Assembly (NCBI GenBank): GCA_964617825.1
Contig: CAZTWL010000007.1
Coordinates: 62,001-126,000, forward strand
Direction of reading: 5' to 3'
DNA: 64,000 bases
From: VSJD01 sp964617825
GTDB taxonomy: Bacteria > Verrucomicrobiota > Kiritimatiellia > JAAZAB01
Part shown: positions 1 through 9,395 of the stretch, piece after piece
Position numbering within the stretch: position 1 is the stretch's first letter
How the letters are laid out: the number at the start of each line of letters is the position of its first letter
Notes under the pieces: generated by a model
Database searches by the model: none
The model's input: the letters and a program-made list of their open reading frames with translations, nothing else
Told to the model about the DNA's origin: nothing
Made by a program: the position numbers and the translations under genes

Positions 1-247
1 CAATTGGACGAAGGAAATTATCCGGTCGCAACTGGTGAAGGGCTGCGTTAATTTGTGATGCCCTCCGCTGCGCACGCCGAATGGCAGGTCGGGCGAAGGC
101 TTGGCCGCCGGTCGGAAATAATCTTTGTTTACAGCTGTGGCCATTCAAAAATCCAGAAATAGAAATCAATAATCCTATTGATGGTATTATCGGCCGGATT
201 TATTGTAAACCATTAAAAACAACGACCTTGGCTTGCGAGGACGAACT
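1..247. other. Upstream region, no complete gene
   Basis: Two + strand frames are open from the window edge, ending in a stop at 49-51 or 56-58; either could be the tail of a gene starting outside the window, and I cannot tell which. The rest is AT-richer than the genes around it and holds the leader of the GH20-like gene. A Shine-Dalgarno GAGG lies at 237-240, 7 nt before the ATG at 248. No convincing promoter was found. Confidence 0.3.
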
Positions 248-1849
248 ATGAAGATTATTGCTTATCACCTTGATTTCAAACGGGCGATGTGGTCGCGCGC
301 TTACCTGGATAGCTTCCTGGAACGGCTCCGGCAATGGGGCTATAACGCCATCGTTTTGGAAATGGAGGACAAGTTCCGTTTTGACGGCTATCCGGAAATT
401 GGCCATGCGGAGGCCTGGAGCCATGCGGAAGCCGCAGCCTTTGCGTCAAAATGCCGCAGGATGGGCCTGCAGGTCATCCCCCTGATGCAGTCCCTGGGGC
501 ATCTGGAGTTTATCTTGGGAAAGCGGAAATATGCGCATTTGCGGGAAGCGCCGGATTTGACCGAGCATCTTGACGTTACCAATCCCGGGGCCGTTCCGTT
601 TCTCGAGAAAATATTCGATGAAATCATAGATGTCATCAAGCCGGCGCATTATTTTCATATGGGCGGCGATGAGACCTGGCAGCTTGGCAACAGCCCCCGT
701 TGTCAGCCGCTGCTGCAAAAAATCGGACGCGGCGGATTGTACCTGCAGCACATGCGGCCGCTCTGGGCGCATCTTCGGCAGCGCGGGCTGACGCCCGTGA
801 TCTGGGCGGACATCGTCCTGGCCCATCCCGGGATTATCGACGAAATACCCAAATACGTCGCCTTGATGGATTGGGAGTATTGGCTGAGCGAGGAACGGCT
901 GGAGAAACTTTTTGTCTGGGGCGGCTTCGGCAAGGGACAGCACTGGCAGAATATGGCGGAATTGCGCCGGAATGCCGACGCGCCCTTTCGCCGGCGGCTG
1001 ATGAAATACGCCATAGACAGGCAAACCGCACGGGACAAAACGTTTCGCGCCTTTTATTGTACCGATGCGCTGATCGACAAGGGGTTCACTGTCTTGACGG
1101 CCCCAGCCAATCGCAGCGCGGGGGACTTGATCGGCATCCCGATATCGACCCGGCATGCTTCGAATTGCTTTTATTTTGCGCGCAAGGGGGTCCGCGACGG
1201 GGCCGGCACGGTGGTTACTTCCTGGGCAGTGAGGCATAATCATCCGGAAATCGGCTGGCCGGCAACGTATGCGGCAACATGGGGGTTGAGGCGCAAGGGT
1301 CCTTTTGTTCCGGCTGAATTCTGGAAGGCCTATACCGCTGCCATGTACGGCGTGGCTTTTCCAGATTTTGGAGATGCCGCCGCCCTGGCGGAAAACGGGA
1401 AGGAAACATATTTTCTGCACGCCCAAAACATTCAGGATTATGTCCGAAAAAGCGATCAAAGGCCGGATCCCCTGAAAAAATGTATCGCCAATCTGAAGAA
1501 GGCGCAGGGCGGCAAGCGTAAAACCCGGCTTTACCTTGAAAATATTTTAAGCGATTACGCAAGGGCCGCGATAATGTTCCGGCGTTATCGGGAACAGGCG
1601 CGGCGCAATGCCGGCAATCTCGATTTCTGGCTGGAAGGCATCGGTGTGAATGAGTTGTATGTGCGCCTGGCGCTGGCGGTCTTGGATCAATCGCCTGCCC
1701 GTGATCGGAACAGCTTGCGCCGCGCGTTGGCGATTTCGCGACGCCGTACAAAGCAGCTCTTTGCCGGCACCTATCTTCCGGCAAGTGTCAAAGCGGAATT
1801 GAATGTGCGCTACGATTTGTTCGCCAACTATCTCAAGGACCAAAGATGA
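248..1849 (+). CDS. GH20-like glycoside hydrolase (beta-N-acetylhexosaminidase fold)
   Basis: This 533-residue protein resembles the catalytic TIM barrel of family 20 glycoside hydrolases. The key sign is the sequence HMGGDETW around residues 138-144, containing the adjacent Asp141-Glu142 pair that in GH20 positions the 2-acetamido group and serves as acid/base. The N-terminus starts directly with the barrel, and I see no signal peptide, so it would act in the cytoplasm on imported oligosaccharides. The ATG at 248 was chosen over an in-frame start at 233 because GAGG sits 7 nt upstream. It overlaps the next gene by 4 nt (ATGA), indicating translational coupling with the GH2 enzyme. The substrate is unknown; beta-linked amino sugars are the family norm, but the tail beyond residue 380 is unlike classical hexosaminidases. 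Confidence 0.72.
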   Translation: MKIIAYHLDFKRAMWSRAYLDSFLERLRQWGYNAIVLEMEDKFRFDGYPEIGHAEAWSHAEAAAFASKCRRMGLQVIPLMQSLGHLEFILGKRKYAHLREAPDLTEHLDVTNPGAVPFLEKIFDEIIDVIKPAHYFHMGGDETWQLGNSPRCQPLLQKIGRGGLYLQHMRPLWAHLRQRGLTPVIWADIVLAHPGIIDEIPKYVALMDWEYWLSEERLEKLFVWGGFGKGQHWQNMAELRRNADAPFRRRLMKYAIDRQTARDKTFRAFYCTDALIDKGFTVLTAPANRSAGDLIGIPISTRHASNCFYFARKGVRDGAGTVVTSWAVRHNHPEIGWPATYAATWGLRRKGPFVPAEFWKAYTAAMYGVAFPDFGDAAALAENGKETYFLHAQNIQDYVRKSDQRPDPLKKCIANLKKAQGGKRKTRLYLENILSDYARAAIMFRRYREQARRNAGNLDFWLEGIGVNELYVRLALAVLDQSPARDRNSLRRALAISRRRTKQLFAGTYLPASVKAELNVRYDLFANYLKDQR

Positions 1850-3582
1850 AAAAAGCTTCGACCCCAATTCTTTCCAGCCGGCAGGATCAAAAAAACGAAT
1901 TGTCTCTCGATGGTTCGTGGAAAATGCTGTTGGACCCTGCAGGTTTCGGCGAGTCGTGGGGCGCCTACCAAATGGCCGAATTGCCGCATGCGCATTTTAC
2001 CGGCGCCCGTAAAGCGCTCAATTATCGACCGGTTACCGTGCCGGGCACATATACCGGCCTGCCGGAAATGAAGTGGTATCGCGAAAAGGTTTGGTATTTC
2101 AAGCGGTTTGCCTGGCGGCCGGCGGCGAGCGAGCGCGTATTTTTGCGGTTTGAGGCTGTCAACTACCATGCGCGCGTCTGGTTGAATGGCCGGTTGCTGG
2201 GGGAACATGAAGGCGGCTACACGCCTTTTGAGTTCGAAATTGACCGCAGCGCGCTGGCGCGCCAGAATTACCTGGCGGTCAGGGTTGACCCGGTTCCGGG
2301 CCCGGATTCGACCGTTCCGGTTCCGGGGTGGATGTGTCATCCCGGAATTATCCGTTCGGTAACGCTTTATACCACCCCATTGGTCCGGCTGACCGAGACG
2401 CGGATAACCGCCGTCTTGAATGACGATTTCGAATGCGGCCGCGTAAATCTGGAATCCAAGCTGGATGGCAAGTTGTCGTTAAAAGCGACGGCGAAACTGA
2501 CCATCCGCGATACAGACGGTTCCCCTCTGGCGGCCTGTCGTGTTCCCGTTAAGGACGGCAAGCTGCAAGTGTCGCTCGATTTGAAAAATATCCGGGTATG
2601 GTCGCCGGAATCGCCTTGCCTTTACGCCGCCGAACTGGAATTGGCTTGCGCCGGGCGGAAGCAGCTTTATACGTCCCGCCTGGGTTTCCGCCGTTTTGAG
2701 ATCCGGCGGGAAGGTTTTTATCTTAATGGCCACAAATATTTTATCCACGGCGTGGGACTGCATGCCATGCATCCCGGCCTGGGGCATACCATTCCGGCGG
2801 AAATATACGCTCGCGATTATGCCATGATGAAGCGGGCCGGACTGAACGCGGTGCGGCTGGTGCATTATCCGCATGATGTCCGCGCGCTTGACCTGGCGGA
2901 TGAAATGGGCCTGTTGGTCTGGGAGGAAATTCCGCTTTATTGGAAAGCGAATAAATCGCAGGCCTGTACCCGCCAATCGGCGTTGAGCCAGTTGCGCGAC
3001 TTGATTTTGCGGGACCGGAATCACCCCTGCATCTTTGTCTGGGGACTGGGCAACGAAATTCCCACGTCGGATCCGGATAGCGTCAGCTTTTTCAGGCAAG
3101 CGCGGAAATTGGCCGCGAAACTCGATCCGGTCCGCCCGTGCTCGTTCATCAATAACCGGGTGCTCCCTGAAGCCGTCAATGCCGCCATGCAATATGCGGA
3201 TTTTATTGCCTGTAATGTTTACAAGGGCTGGTATGACCTCAAGTTGAATTCGATGCCGGAAACGCTCGACATTATCGCCAAAAAATTTCCGGATCGTCCG
3301 ATATTAATAACCGAGTTCGGTGCCGGCGCCGTTTATGGCCGGCATGGCAGCGCGAAGGTCCCCTGGACCGAGGAATACCAGGCGCGGGTGATCAAGGCCA
3401 ACATCGAGTATTTCAGGAAACATCCCCGGGTGGGCGGCTATTTCATTTGGTGCTGGGCCGATTTCGACGATCCGACGCGTCTGGATAATATTTATGAGCG
3501 GGGGGTCAACAATAAAGGCATTTTAGATGCCTCGCGGCATCCCAAAGCTGCCTATAAAATGCTGGAGGATGCCAGGCGATGA
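1846..3582 (+). CDS. GH2 family glycosidase (beta-galactosidase/beta-glucuronidase type)
   Basis: The 578-residue protein has the GH2 order: an N-terminal jelly-roll sugar-binding domain (about 15-180, with WLNGRLLGEHEGGYTPF), an immunoglobulin-like middle domain (about 180-285) and a C-terminal TIM barrel. The acid/base Glu404 lies in WGLGNEIP and the nucleophile Glu490 in ITEFGAG, both in canonical settings. No signal peptide is seen, so it is predicted to be cytoplasmic. It is shorter than LacZ-type enzymes (about 1000 residues) and close to beta-glucuronidases in length. The start overlaps the preceding stop (ATGA), and its own stop overlaps the next ATG the same way, so the first three genes form a tight operon. 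Exact glycan specificity cannot be read from sequence. Confidence 0.9.
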   Translation: MKKASTPILSSRQDQKNELSLDGSWKMLLDPAGFGESWGAYQMAELPHAHFTGARKALNYRPVTVPGTYTGLPEMKWYREKVWYFKRFAWRPAASERVFLRFEAVNYHARVWLNGRLLGEHEGGYTPFEFEIDRSALARQNYLAVRVDPVPGPDSTVPVPGWMCHPGIIRSVTLYTTPLVRLTETRITAVLNDDFECGRVNLESKLDGKLSLKATAKLTIRDTDGSPLAACRVPVKDGKLQVSLDLKNIRVWSPESPCLYAAELELACAGRKQLYTSRLGFRRFEIRREGFYLNGHKYFIHGVGLHAMHPGLGHTIPAEIYARDYAMMKRAGLNAVRLVHYPHDVRALDLADEMGLLVWEEIPLYWKANKSQACTRQSALSQLRDLILRDRNHPCIFVWGLGNEIPTSDPDSVSFFRQARKLAAKLDPVRPCSFINNRVLPEAVNAAMQYADFIACNVYKGWYDLKLNSMPETLDIIAKKFPDRPILITEFGAGAVYGRHGSAKVPWTEEYQARVIKANIEYFRKHPRVGGYFIWCWADFDDPTRLDNIYERGVNNKGILDASRHPKAAYKMLEDARR

Positions 3583-5888
3583 AGAACATTCAAAAAATCA
3601 TCATGCGCACAAAAAGGAGCGATGGCAGGTTCTGCTTTTATCCGGCGGTTTATGTTTTTATCGCGCTAATGTTGATGTTGGCTGCGGGGTGTGCGTTCAC
3701 GGGCGCGCCTGGCCGCCAGGCTGGCGAACCCAACGCTAACTTGCTCGTGGCGCGGACGGATTTCGATGTCTCTGCGGAATGGAATCTGCCGGTTGTAATG
3801 GGGCGTGAATTTTGGAACATGCTGGGACATAAGAGCGACAAATGGGAAACGAAAAAACAATATCAAAAACACATCAATACGGAGCCGATGATTTATGAAT
3901 CGGCGGTGATCTATAGCTTGTCGGGAAAGGGGTTAAGCGCGACAAATAATCCGCTGGAAGTGGGGGTGAGAAATTTACTTGGCATTGAAGATAAAAGCGG
4001 TCCGCTGGTGACGAACGTTCCCTTTATTGTTACCGGGCTCTCCGCCCGTCCTCCATTTGTCAGAATGATGCCATATCGTCCCGATTTTGCCGCCTATAAG
4101 CGTTGGAAAGAGCAGCATCCCAATTTTATGGGTTTTCAAGCCGGCACCGAATGGGATAACGAATATAACATGTTTTTGATGTGCGCGGATGACCGGAATA
4201 TAGAGAATGTGCAGAAAACATTCGAAAAGAGGGGCTATTCCGAGGCGGACATTGCGAAGAGTATGGCGAAGTTAAGGAAGATTGTGGCCAAAAGCAAAGA
4301 GGGACGCCGGCAGGCTGTTGAGGGCTTGAAGGCATCTTACGATGCCTTGCGCGGCTACTGTTTCAGCGACGACGCCAAGATGCTTTTTATGCGGGGCGGC
4401 TGGTGTTATGACCACTATCCCCTGGAATGGGGCGCCGGCGGAATTATCATGGAGACGACCAATACCGGCGCCTATCGTCATCAGGTGTCGATGTTCTTTG
4501 CCCGCGGGGCGGCGCGCCAGTACCGGAAATGTTGGACCTGGTTTATTGCCACGTTTTTGAGCGGCTATGATTCCAAAGGAAAAGGCCATAGCTGGTCCTG
4601 TCCGTATTATACGATGGTGTCCAATTCCCTGCCGCCTCCGAACGATTACCTTGGCAAGGATTACGGAATGTCGACTTCATTGAATCGGCGGGATATGTAT
4701 CTGGGATATTTGAACGGAGCTAGTTTCGTGGCCCACGAGACCTGGCCGTATGCCTATTGTCAGCTGTCCGTGAGCAACAAGCCGGCCTGGGATGAGACGC
4801 AGATCTGGACCTTGTCTCCGCACGGTGAGGTTATGAAGGAATGGTACGGGTTTACGATGCGTCATCCGGACCGCGGGATCAGCTATGCTCCGGTGGCCTT
4901 GGCGGTTCCGTTTAGCCAGGGATATCCGCAGTGGGGCGGCCAGCCGTTCACGACGTTCCCGATGGTGAGAGGGGATACGATGATCGATGCGTTCATGTAC
5001 ACGCTGGTCCCGTTCAATCAGGATACGAAAAAAGGGCAGGAAGGTTGCCTGGCTAACAGTCCCTATGGAGACATCTATGACGTTCTGGTTTTGGATCCTC
5101 CGAGCGGTCCGGCCAAACTTGATGTGTTGGATAATTACAAGGTGCTGATCCTGCTTGGAAAATATGCGTTTGACCGCCAGACCGTCAAGCGTTTGGAAGC
5201 TTATGTTTCCGGCGGCGGCACGCTGGTCGTCAATATCGAGCAAGTCAACAATTTGTTCGGCGAAAAATTTACTGGCTTGGCGCGGAGCGGGAAAAATGGT
5301 GAAGTCCGCGGCGTGGTCCGAAGCCGCCTGAGCGGTTGTAAGATGGAAACGAGTGAGCCGTACGATTATGCGGCGGTGACGCTGCGCGGCGGCCGGGTAT
5401 TATGGGAAGACGAGTCCGGGGCGCCGCTGGCGGCGATCAACCGCTATGGCAAGGGAAATGTGGTCACGACTATGATCGACTGGATGGTGCCGCGGGCAAA
5501 ACTGACCGAGGATGACGGGAAATGGGGCTTGAACCGGCTGTATCGCGGGGATGAAATGCCCTTTGTGAAACTGCTGATGACGGAAATTGTCGACGAAGTC
5601 TTGCCCGTGAAGATCGAAGGCGATATTGAGTATGGCCTTAACAAAACCAAAACCGGCTGGCTGGTCTATTTGATCAACAACAGGGGTGTGACCAAGTGGA
5701 CGGATACGCGCGAGATCTTGGACGGACAGGCGTCCGCAAAGGTCGTGATTGATTGCGGCAAGATCGGGAAGATCTCCAAAGTCACGGAGTTGAGGAGCGA
5801 CAAGGATGTTCCCCATGACGCTGCCAAGCAACAATTCGAAGTGAATGTCGGCCCGGGGGATATCAAGGTGCTGTCGATCAGAGAGTAA
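3579..5888 (+). CDS. Large secreted lipoprotein, uncharacterised, with GATase1/ThuA-like segment (copy 1)
   Basis: A 769-residue protein with a long positively charged N-terminus, a hydrophobic helix and a lipobox LAAGC with Cys38, so it is probably an outer- or inner-membrane lipoprotein. Most of the chain (40-490) looks like a TIM-barrel-type hydrolase rich in Trp and Tyr but without a family signature I recognise. Residues about 500-560 read like a class-I glutamine amidotransferase/ThuA-like Rossmann segment (DYKVLILLGKY followed by a GGGTLVVNIE strand), as found after the barrel in some beta-galactosidase families. A beta-rich tail follows. It overlaps the GH2 gene by 4 nt with GGAGG upstream. 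A diverged paralogue lies at 12189-14487. Function is unknown; a role in binding or cleaving an extracellular polysaccharide is inferred from context. Confidence 0.8.
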   Translation: MKNIQKIIMRTKRSDGRFCFYPAVYVFIALMLMLAAGCAFTGAPGRQAGEPNANLLVARTDFDVSAEWNLPVVMGREFWNMLGHKSDKWETKKQYQKHINTEPMIYESAVIYSLSGKGLSATNNPLEVGVRNLLGIEDKSGPLVTNVPFIVTGLSARPPFVRMMPYRPDFAAYKRWKEQHPNFMGFQAGTEWDNEYNMFLMCADDRNIENVQKTFEKRGYSEADIAKSMAKLRKIVAKSKEGRRQAVEGLKASYDALRGYCFSDDAKMLFMRGGWCYDHYPLEWGAGGIIMETTNTGAYRHQVSMFFARGAARQYRKCWTWFIATFLSGYDSKGKGHSWSCPYYTMVSNSLPPPNDYLGKDYGMSTSLNRRDMYLGYLNGASFVAHETWPYAYCQLSVSNKPAWDETQIWTLSPHGEVMKEWYGFTMRHPDRGISYAPVALAVPFSQGYPQWGGQPFTTFPMVRGDTMIDAFMYTLVPFNQDTKKGQEGCLANSPYGDIYDVLVLDPPSGPAKLDVLDNYKVLILLGKYAFDRQTVKRLEAYVSGGGTLVVNIEQVNNLFGEKFTGLARSGKNGEVRGVVRSRLSGCKMETSEPYDYAAVTLRGGRVLWEDESGAPLAAINRYGKGNVVTTMIDWMVPRAKLTEDDGKWGLNRLYRGDEMPFVKLLMTEIVDEVLPVKIEGDIEYGLNKTKTGWLVYLINNRGVTKWTDTREILDGQASAKVVIDCGKIGKISKVTELRSDKDVPHDAAKQQFEVNVGPGDIKVLSIRE

Positions 5889-5906
5889 GGAGCCACAGCT
5901 TGGCGG

Positions 5907-5932
5907 AGATATTTCGCTTTGTTCAAGATGAC
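5907..5932. repeat. Dispersed intergenic repeat unit (AGATNNTTCGCT...GTTCAAGATGAC type)
   Basis: The short segment reads AGATATTTCGCTTTG followed by TTCAAGATGAC. It closely resembles the widespread short bacterial intergenic repeat whose two strands read in translation as variants of 'ILRFAQDD' and 'VILNEVKDL'. Only one copy is seen in this window. It sits between the lipoprotein stop and the beta-helix start in a 92-nt gap and is not part of either gene. Assignment is by recall of the repeat's appearance; a genome-wide count would settle it. Confidence 0.45.
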
Positions 5933-5980
5933 GGAATAGTTCGCTTGTCCTTTCGACGATCGCGCGATATAAGGAGAAAA

Positions 5981-7195
5981 ATGAAATTGCCTGTTAAAAA
6001 TCTCTGGCTGGCCATCTTTCTCTGCTTGAGTGCTGTTGGCGCAAATTCCGCCACGCATTATCTCGTGCCGGCCAATGCGGGCGCGTCCGGTCCCTATACC
6101 AGTTGGGAAACGGCGGGAACCAGCGTATACGACGTGATTAGGGTGGCCCGCACCAATGGCAGCGAGCCGCGCGTAGTCTGGATGACCAACGGGACCTATG
6201 TGCTCACCAATGCGATCTTGCTCGACACCGCCATGGCTGTGCGCGGCGTGAACGGGCGCGATGCCACGTTGATCGACGGGAACGGGATGTTTCGAATCCA
6301 AATGACGCATATTGGCGCCGTGTTGGATGGCGTGACCGTCACAAACGGAGCGGGAAGTTCTGGCGGCGGCATTTATTTGACGAAGGGCTTGGTCACCAAC
6401 TGTCTGATTACTGCATGTAAGTCAACCGGGTCCGGAGCGAACCGGGGCGGCGGCATTTTCATCGGCAGCACCAGTGTGGTTGCCAATACCATCATCCGCG
6501 GCAACCGGATGCTGGCAGGGGATGGCAACGGCGGCGGGGTGGCCGTTCATGACGGCGCCAACTGCCTGATCGAGAATTGCATCATTGAATACAACCAGTG
6601 CGCGTCCGCTCACGGCGGCGGCGTCGGGCTGGGGTACTCGGGGCCATTCAATGCGACCGTCCGCAACTGCCTGATTCGCTATAATTCCAGCGCCAATTAT
6701 GCCGGCGGCATCTGGATATCCAATACCACCAATTGGAATACGCGCATCATCAATTGCACAATTGTCAGCAACACCGCCGTATCGTCGGGTGGCGCCGGGA
6801 TAACGTTTCTCGGCAATGCGACCTTGAGCAATACGATATTGAACTGCGTCATTGTCAGCAATATGGGAAGCTCATTCAGCGCCAATCGCAATATCAACGA
6901 TATCGGGGCGCCGGCCGCCAAATACGCCGTCGCCTATTCCTGTTCGACTTCCAACAACAACTTCATTCTGGACAGCCGGGGCAATACGACGAATGACCCC
7001 CAGTTTACGAGTTTTGCGGAAGGAGATTACCGATTCGATCGCTTCTCGCCATGCTATAATTCGGGAACGAACCAGACGGGATGGATGAGCGGCGCGACAG
7101 ACCTGGATGGACGTCCGCGCATTTTGCATGGCGTGGTGGACATGGGCGCCTACGAGCTTTTTATTCCCGGCGGCACGATGTTCAAAATCAGATAG
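5981..7195 (+). CDS. Secreted right-handed parallel beta-helix protein with choice-of-anchor Q-like C-terminus (copy 1)
   Basis: A 404-residue protein with an N-terminal signal peptide (basic start, hydrophobic stretch to about residue 22, ANSA cleavage region). The body has repeated Gly-Gly-Gly-Ile/Val and NC.I..N turns every 20-25 residues, typical of a parallel beta-helix (pectate-lyase-like or polysaccharide-binding). The last 35 residues carry DLDGRPRILHGVVDMGAYE, a motif seen at the end of 'choice-of-anchor Q' proteins, then a short FIPGGTMFKIR tail. The ATG at 5981 has AAGGAG 5 nt upstream; an upstream in-frame start at 5900 lies in the intergenic repeat and is rejected. A paralogue is at 14501-15706 and a dead copy at 20746-21063. 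Lyase activity is possible but no catalytic residues were identified. Confidence 0.85.
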   Translation: MKLPVKNLWLAIFLCLSAVGANSATHYLVPANAGASGPYTSWETAGTSVYDVIRVARTNGSEPRVVWMTNGTYVLTNAILLDTAMAVRGVNGRDATLIDGNGMFRIQMTHIGAVLDGVTVTNGAGSSGGGIYLTKGLVTNCLITACKSTGSGANRGGGIFIGSTSVVANTIIRGNRMLAGDGNGGGVAVHDGANCLIENCIIEYNQCASAHGGGVGLGYSGPFNATVRNCLIRYNSSANYAGGIWISNTTNWNTRIINCTIVSNTAVSSGGAGITFLGNATLSNTILNCVIVSNMGSSFSANRNINDIGAPAAKYAVAYSCSTSNNNFILDSRGNTTNDPQFTSFAEGDYRFDRFSPCYNSGTNQTGWMSGATDLDGRPRILHGVVDMGAYELFIPGGTMFKIR

Positions 7196-7268
7196 CCGCT
7201 TTTCATTTCTCCTGAGCGATGGTTCCGAATATGTGCAATCAAATAACATGCATAAGGAAGGGGCTTCG

Positions 7269-9302
7269 ATGAACCTGAAAAAGACCAAGCGGGTGATGGC
7301 ATCTGCGGCTCTCGTTTGCGGCGGCAGTTTGACGGCATTGGGCGGCATGGCGGGTGATTCGTCCAATGCGCAGGTTCAGGCCAAGGCGGCAGCTTCCGGG
7401 GACCTGCGCGCAATATCCTCCACGAATCTGGCGGGTTATCTGGAATTGCGCGCCGAGCAACTCACGGCAGCCGCCAAACCGCCGCAGAAGCTTGCCGATT
7501 GGGAACGGCGGCGCGATGATTTGCAAAAAAAATATTTCGCCATCCTTGGCCTCGATCCCCTGCCGGAGCGGACGCCGCTTAATCCGCGGATGGTGGGCGT
7601 GCCGCTGGACGTGGGCCATGCCGCCTTTCGCCGGGTGGTCTTCGAAAGCCGGCCCAAGAATTATGTGGCCGCGCATCTCTACTTGCCGAAGGAATTAAAG
7701 GCCCCGGCGCCGGCCATCATCTACGTGCCCGGCCATGGCGGGCGGGATGGCTATCCGCAGCATTTGTTGAGCTATGCCGCCCATGGTTACGTGGCTTTGA
7801 GTTTGCCGGGACTCGGCGGCGAGGGCAAGAAAGGTGGCGGTATGGCGTGCGGCCATAAAGGCCCTTACTTCGACAAGCACGACTGGTACAACACCGGCTA
7901 CAATCCGGCCGGGGCCGAGGTGTGGGATACGATGCGGGCTGTGGATTATTTGCTGTCACTCAAGGATGAACAGACCGGCAAACCTCTGGTTGACCCATCC
8001 CGGATCGGCCTGGCCGGCCGCTCCGGGGGCGCGGCCCGGACGCTATGGACGATGGCCGCCGATCCGCGCATCGATGCGGGTGTTGCCACCGAGGGCTTTA
8101 CCACCGTTGCCGGCTATCGGCGCGCATTGCCTAATACCTGCGACGTCCACATATTTTACAATTATTTCGGTTTGGAATACGGAGAGTTATATGGCCTGGC
8201 CGCGCCGCGCCGCCTGCTGGTCCAACATGGGATCCATGACGATCTCTATCCGCGTTCGCAGGGCGTGGCCGACTATCTGAAAGCGCTCTACACGCTGCAC
8301 GGCAAACCGGATTGCTTTGCATACGAGACGTATCGCCAGGGACATGAGGATACCGCCGCATTGCGCAAGGCGGAGTACGCTTGGTTTGACCTTTGGCTGG
8401 GGAAGGACCATCCCGGCGTCACGCCTATCGCCGACGAACCAGTCCCGGCAGCGCTTCGCGATCCGGCCATGATCCATTGTTTTACTTCTGCGCCCGTCGA
8501 CGCGGCGAACATCGAAAAGCAGTTTACGCCGCCGCTGCCGCAGCTGGAACTGAAAAGCGAGGCGGATTTCCTGCGCTTCAAGCAGGAATTTAAAGGGAAG
8601 TTAAGCTCCGAGGTGCTGCGCACCGCTTTCCTGCCGTTTGCCGCCGAACTTAAAGAGGAAAATGGAGCGCTGGAACTGGTCGTCGATCAGGGGCTGCGCC
8701 ATCGGGCGGCGCTTATCTCGCAAGCGGACAGGCCCCGGAAGACGGTGATCTTGCTGGCGCACGATGCGGTGGCCGAAGCGAGCCGGCGATCGGGCGAGTT
8801 TTCGACTGCAGGCGTTAATCTCCTGATTGTCGAACCAACCGGCATCGACAGCAATATGTTTCCCAAAGGCGAACGGCCGCATTTGCTTCGCCTGGCAGCG
8901 TTAGCCGGCGAAACGCTGACATCTTTACGCGTGCGCGATGCGCTGGGTGCGGTCCGGGCCCTTGCCGCCAAGCCCGGCGTCGACCCGCAAGGCATTTATC
9001 TATGGGGACAGGGCGATCTGGCCATTCCCGCTCTCTATGCCGCAATCGTGAATGAGCAGGTGGCGGGCGTATTCCTGGAAGATGCGCCGGATTGCCATGC
9101 TTCGGAGACGGCGCTGTTCCGTATTCGGCGTTATGCCGATGTTCCACAAGCCGCGGCCATTCTTTTTCCACGCCCTGTTTATTTCATGGGCAAGCGCGCG
9201 CCCGGATTTAGCGCGACCGATGAGATCTATCGTCTGCTCGGTCAACCCGGCCGGTGCGCGACGGTTGCGGAAAGTCCGGCAGCGGTTGTTGTAAAGCCGT
9301 GA
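7269..9302 (+). CDS. Secreted tandem alpha/beta-hydrolase (acetyl-xylan-esterase/peptidase-like), second domain degenerate
   Basis: A 677-residue protein with a signal-peptide-like N-terminus (MNLKKTKRVM, then hydrophobic residues). Residues about 110-400 form an alpha/beta-hydrolase with an oxyanion GHGGRDGYP strand, nucleophile elbow GRSGG (Ser252), a probable Asp in HDDLYPR and a His in QGHEDTA. The C-terminal half (about 470-670) repeats the fold pattern (VILLAHDAVAE; a helix after DPQGIYLWGQGD), but the position expected for the nucleophile is not Ser, so this half looks non-catalytic. Such enzymes often deacetylate plant or algal polysaccharides. The ATG at 7269 is preceded by AAGGAAGGGG; the frame is open further upstream into the previous gene, but nothing supports an earlier start. 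Confidence 0.78.
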   Translation: MNLKKTKRVMASAALVCGGSLTALGGMAGDSSNAQVQAKAAASGDLRAISSTNLAGYLELRAEQLTAAAKPPQKLADWERRRDDLQKKYFAILGLDPLPERTPLNPRMVGVPLDVGHAAFRRVVFESRPKNYVAAHLYLPKELKAPAPAIIYVPGHGGRDGYPQHLLSYAAHGYVALSLPGLGGEGKKGGGMACGHKGPYFDKHDWYNTGYNPAGAEVWDTMRAVDYLLSLKDEQTGKPLVDPSRIGLAGRSGGAARTLWTMAADPRIDAGVATEGFTTVAGYRRALPNTCDVHIFYNYFGLEYGELYGLAAPRRLLVQHGIHDDLYPRSQGVADYLKALYTLHGKPDCFAYETYRQGHEDTAALRKAEYAWFDLWLGKDHPGVTPIADEPVPAALRDPAMIHCFTSAPVDAANIEKQFTPPLPQLELKSEADFLRFKQEFKGKLSSEVLRTAFLPFAAELKEENGALELVVDQGLRHRAALISQADRPRKTVILLAHDAVAEASRRSGEFSTAGVNLLIVEPTGIDSNMFPKGERPHLLRLAALAGETLTSLRVRDALGAVRALAAKPGVDPQGIYLWGQGDLAIPALYAAIVNEQVAGVFLEDAPDCHASETALFRIRRYADVPQAAAILFPRPVYFMGKRAPGFSATDEIYRLLGQPGRCATVAESPAAVVVKP

Positions 9303-9395
9303 TCTCAGAATCGGTAAAGCACTCTTGTTCAAAACAATTGTTCAGGAATCGGAAAAAAAGCGATCATGGAATAAGAGCTGCAGGACATCGATTGA
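9303..9395. other. Intergenic, no gene seen
   Basis: The gap between the hydrolase stop and the end of the minus-strand reading frame at 9396 shows no hairpin with a T-run and no start signal. Together with the doubtful minus-strand frame, 9303-9981 is a 679-nt break in the + strand gene series. Confidence 0.4.

Noticed and set aside
446..1459. 337-codon open frame antisense to the GH20-like gene
   Set aside because: The opposite strand carries a clear GH20 motif and a proper ribosome site; this frame shows only antisense-type composition.
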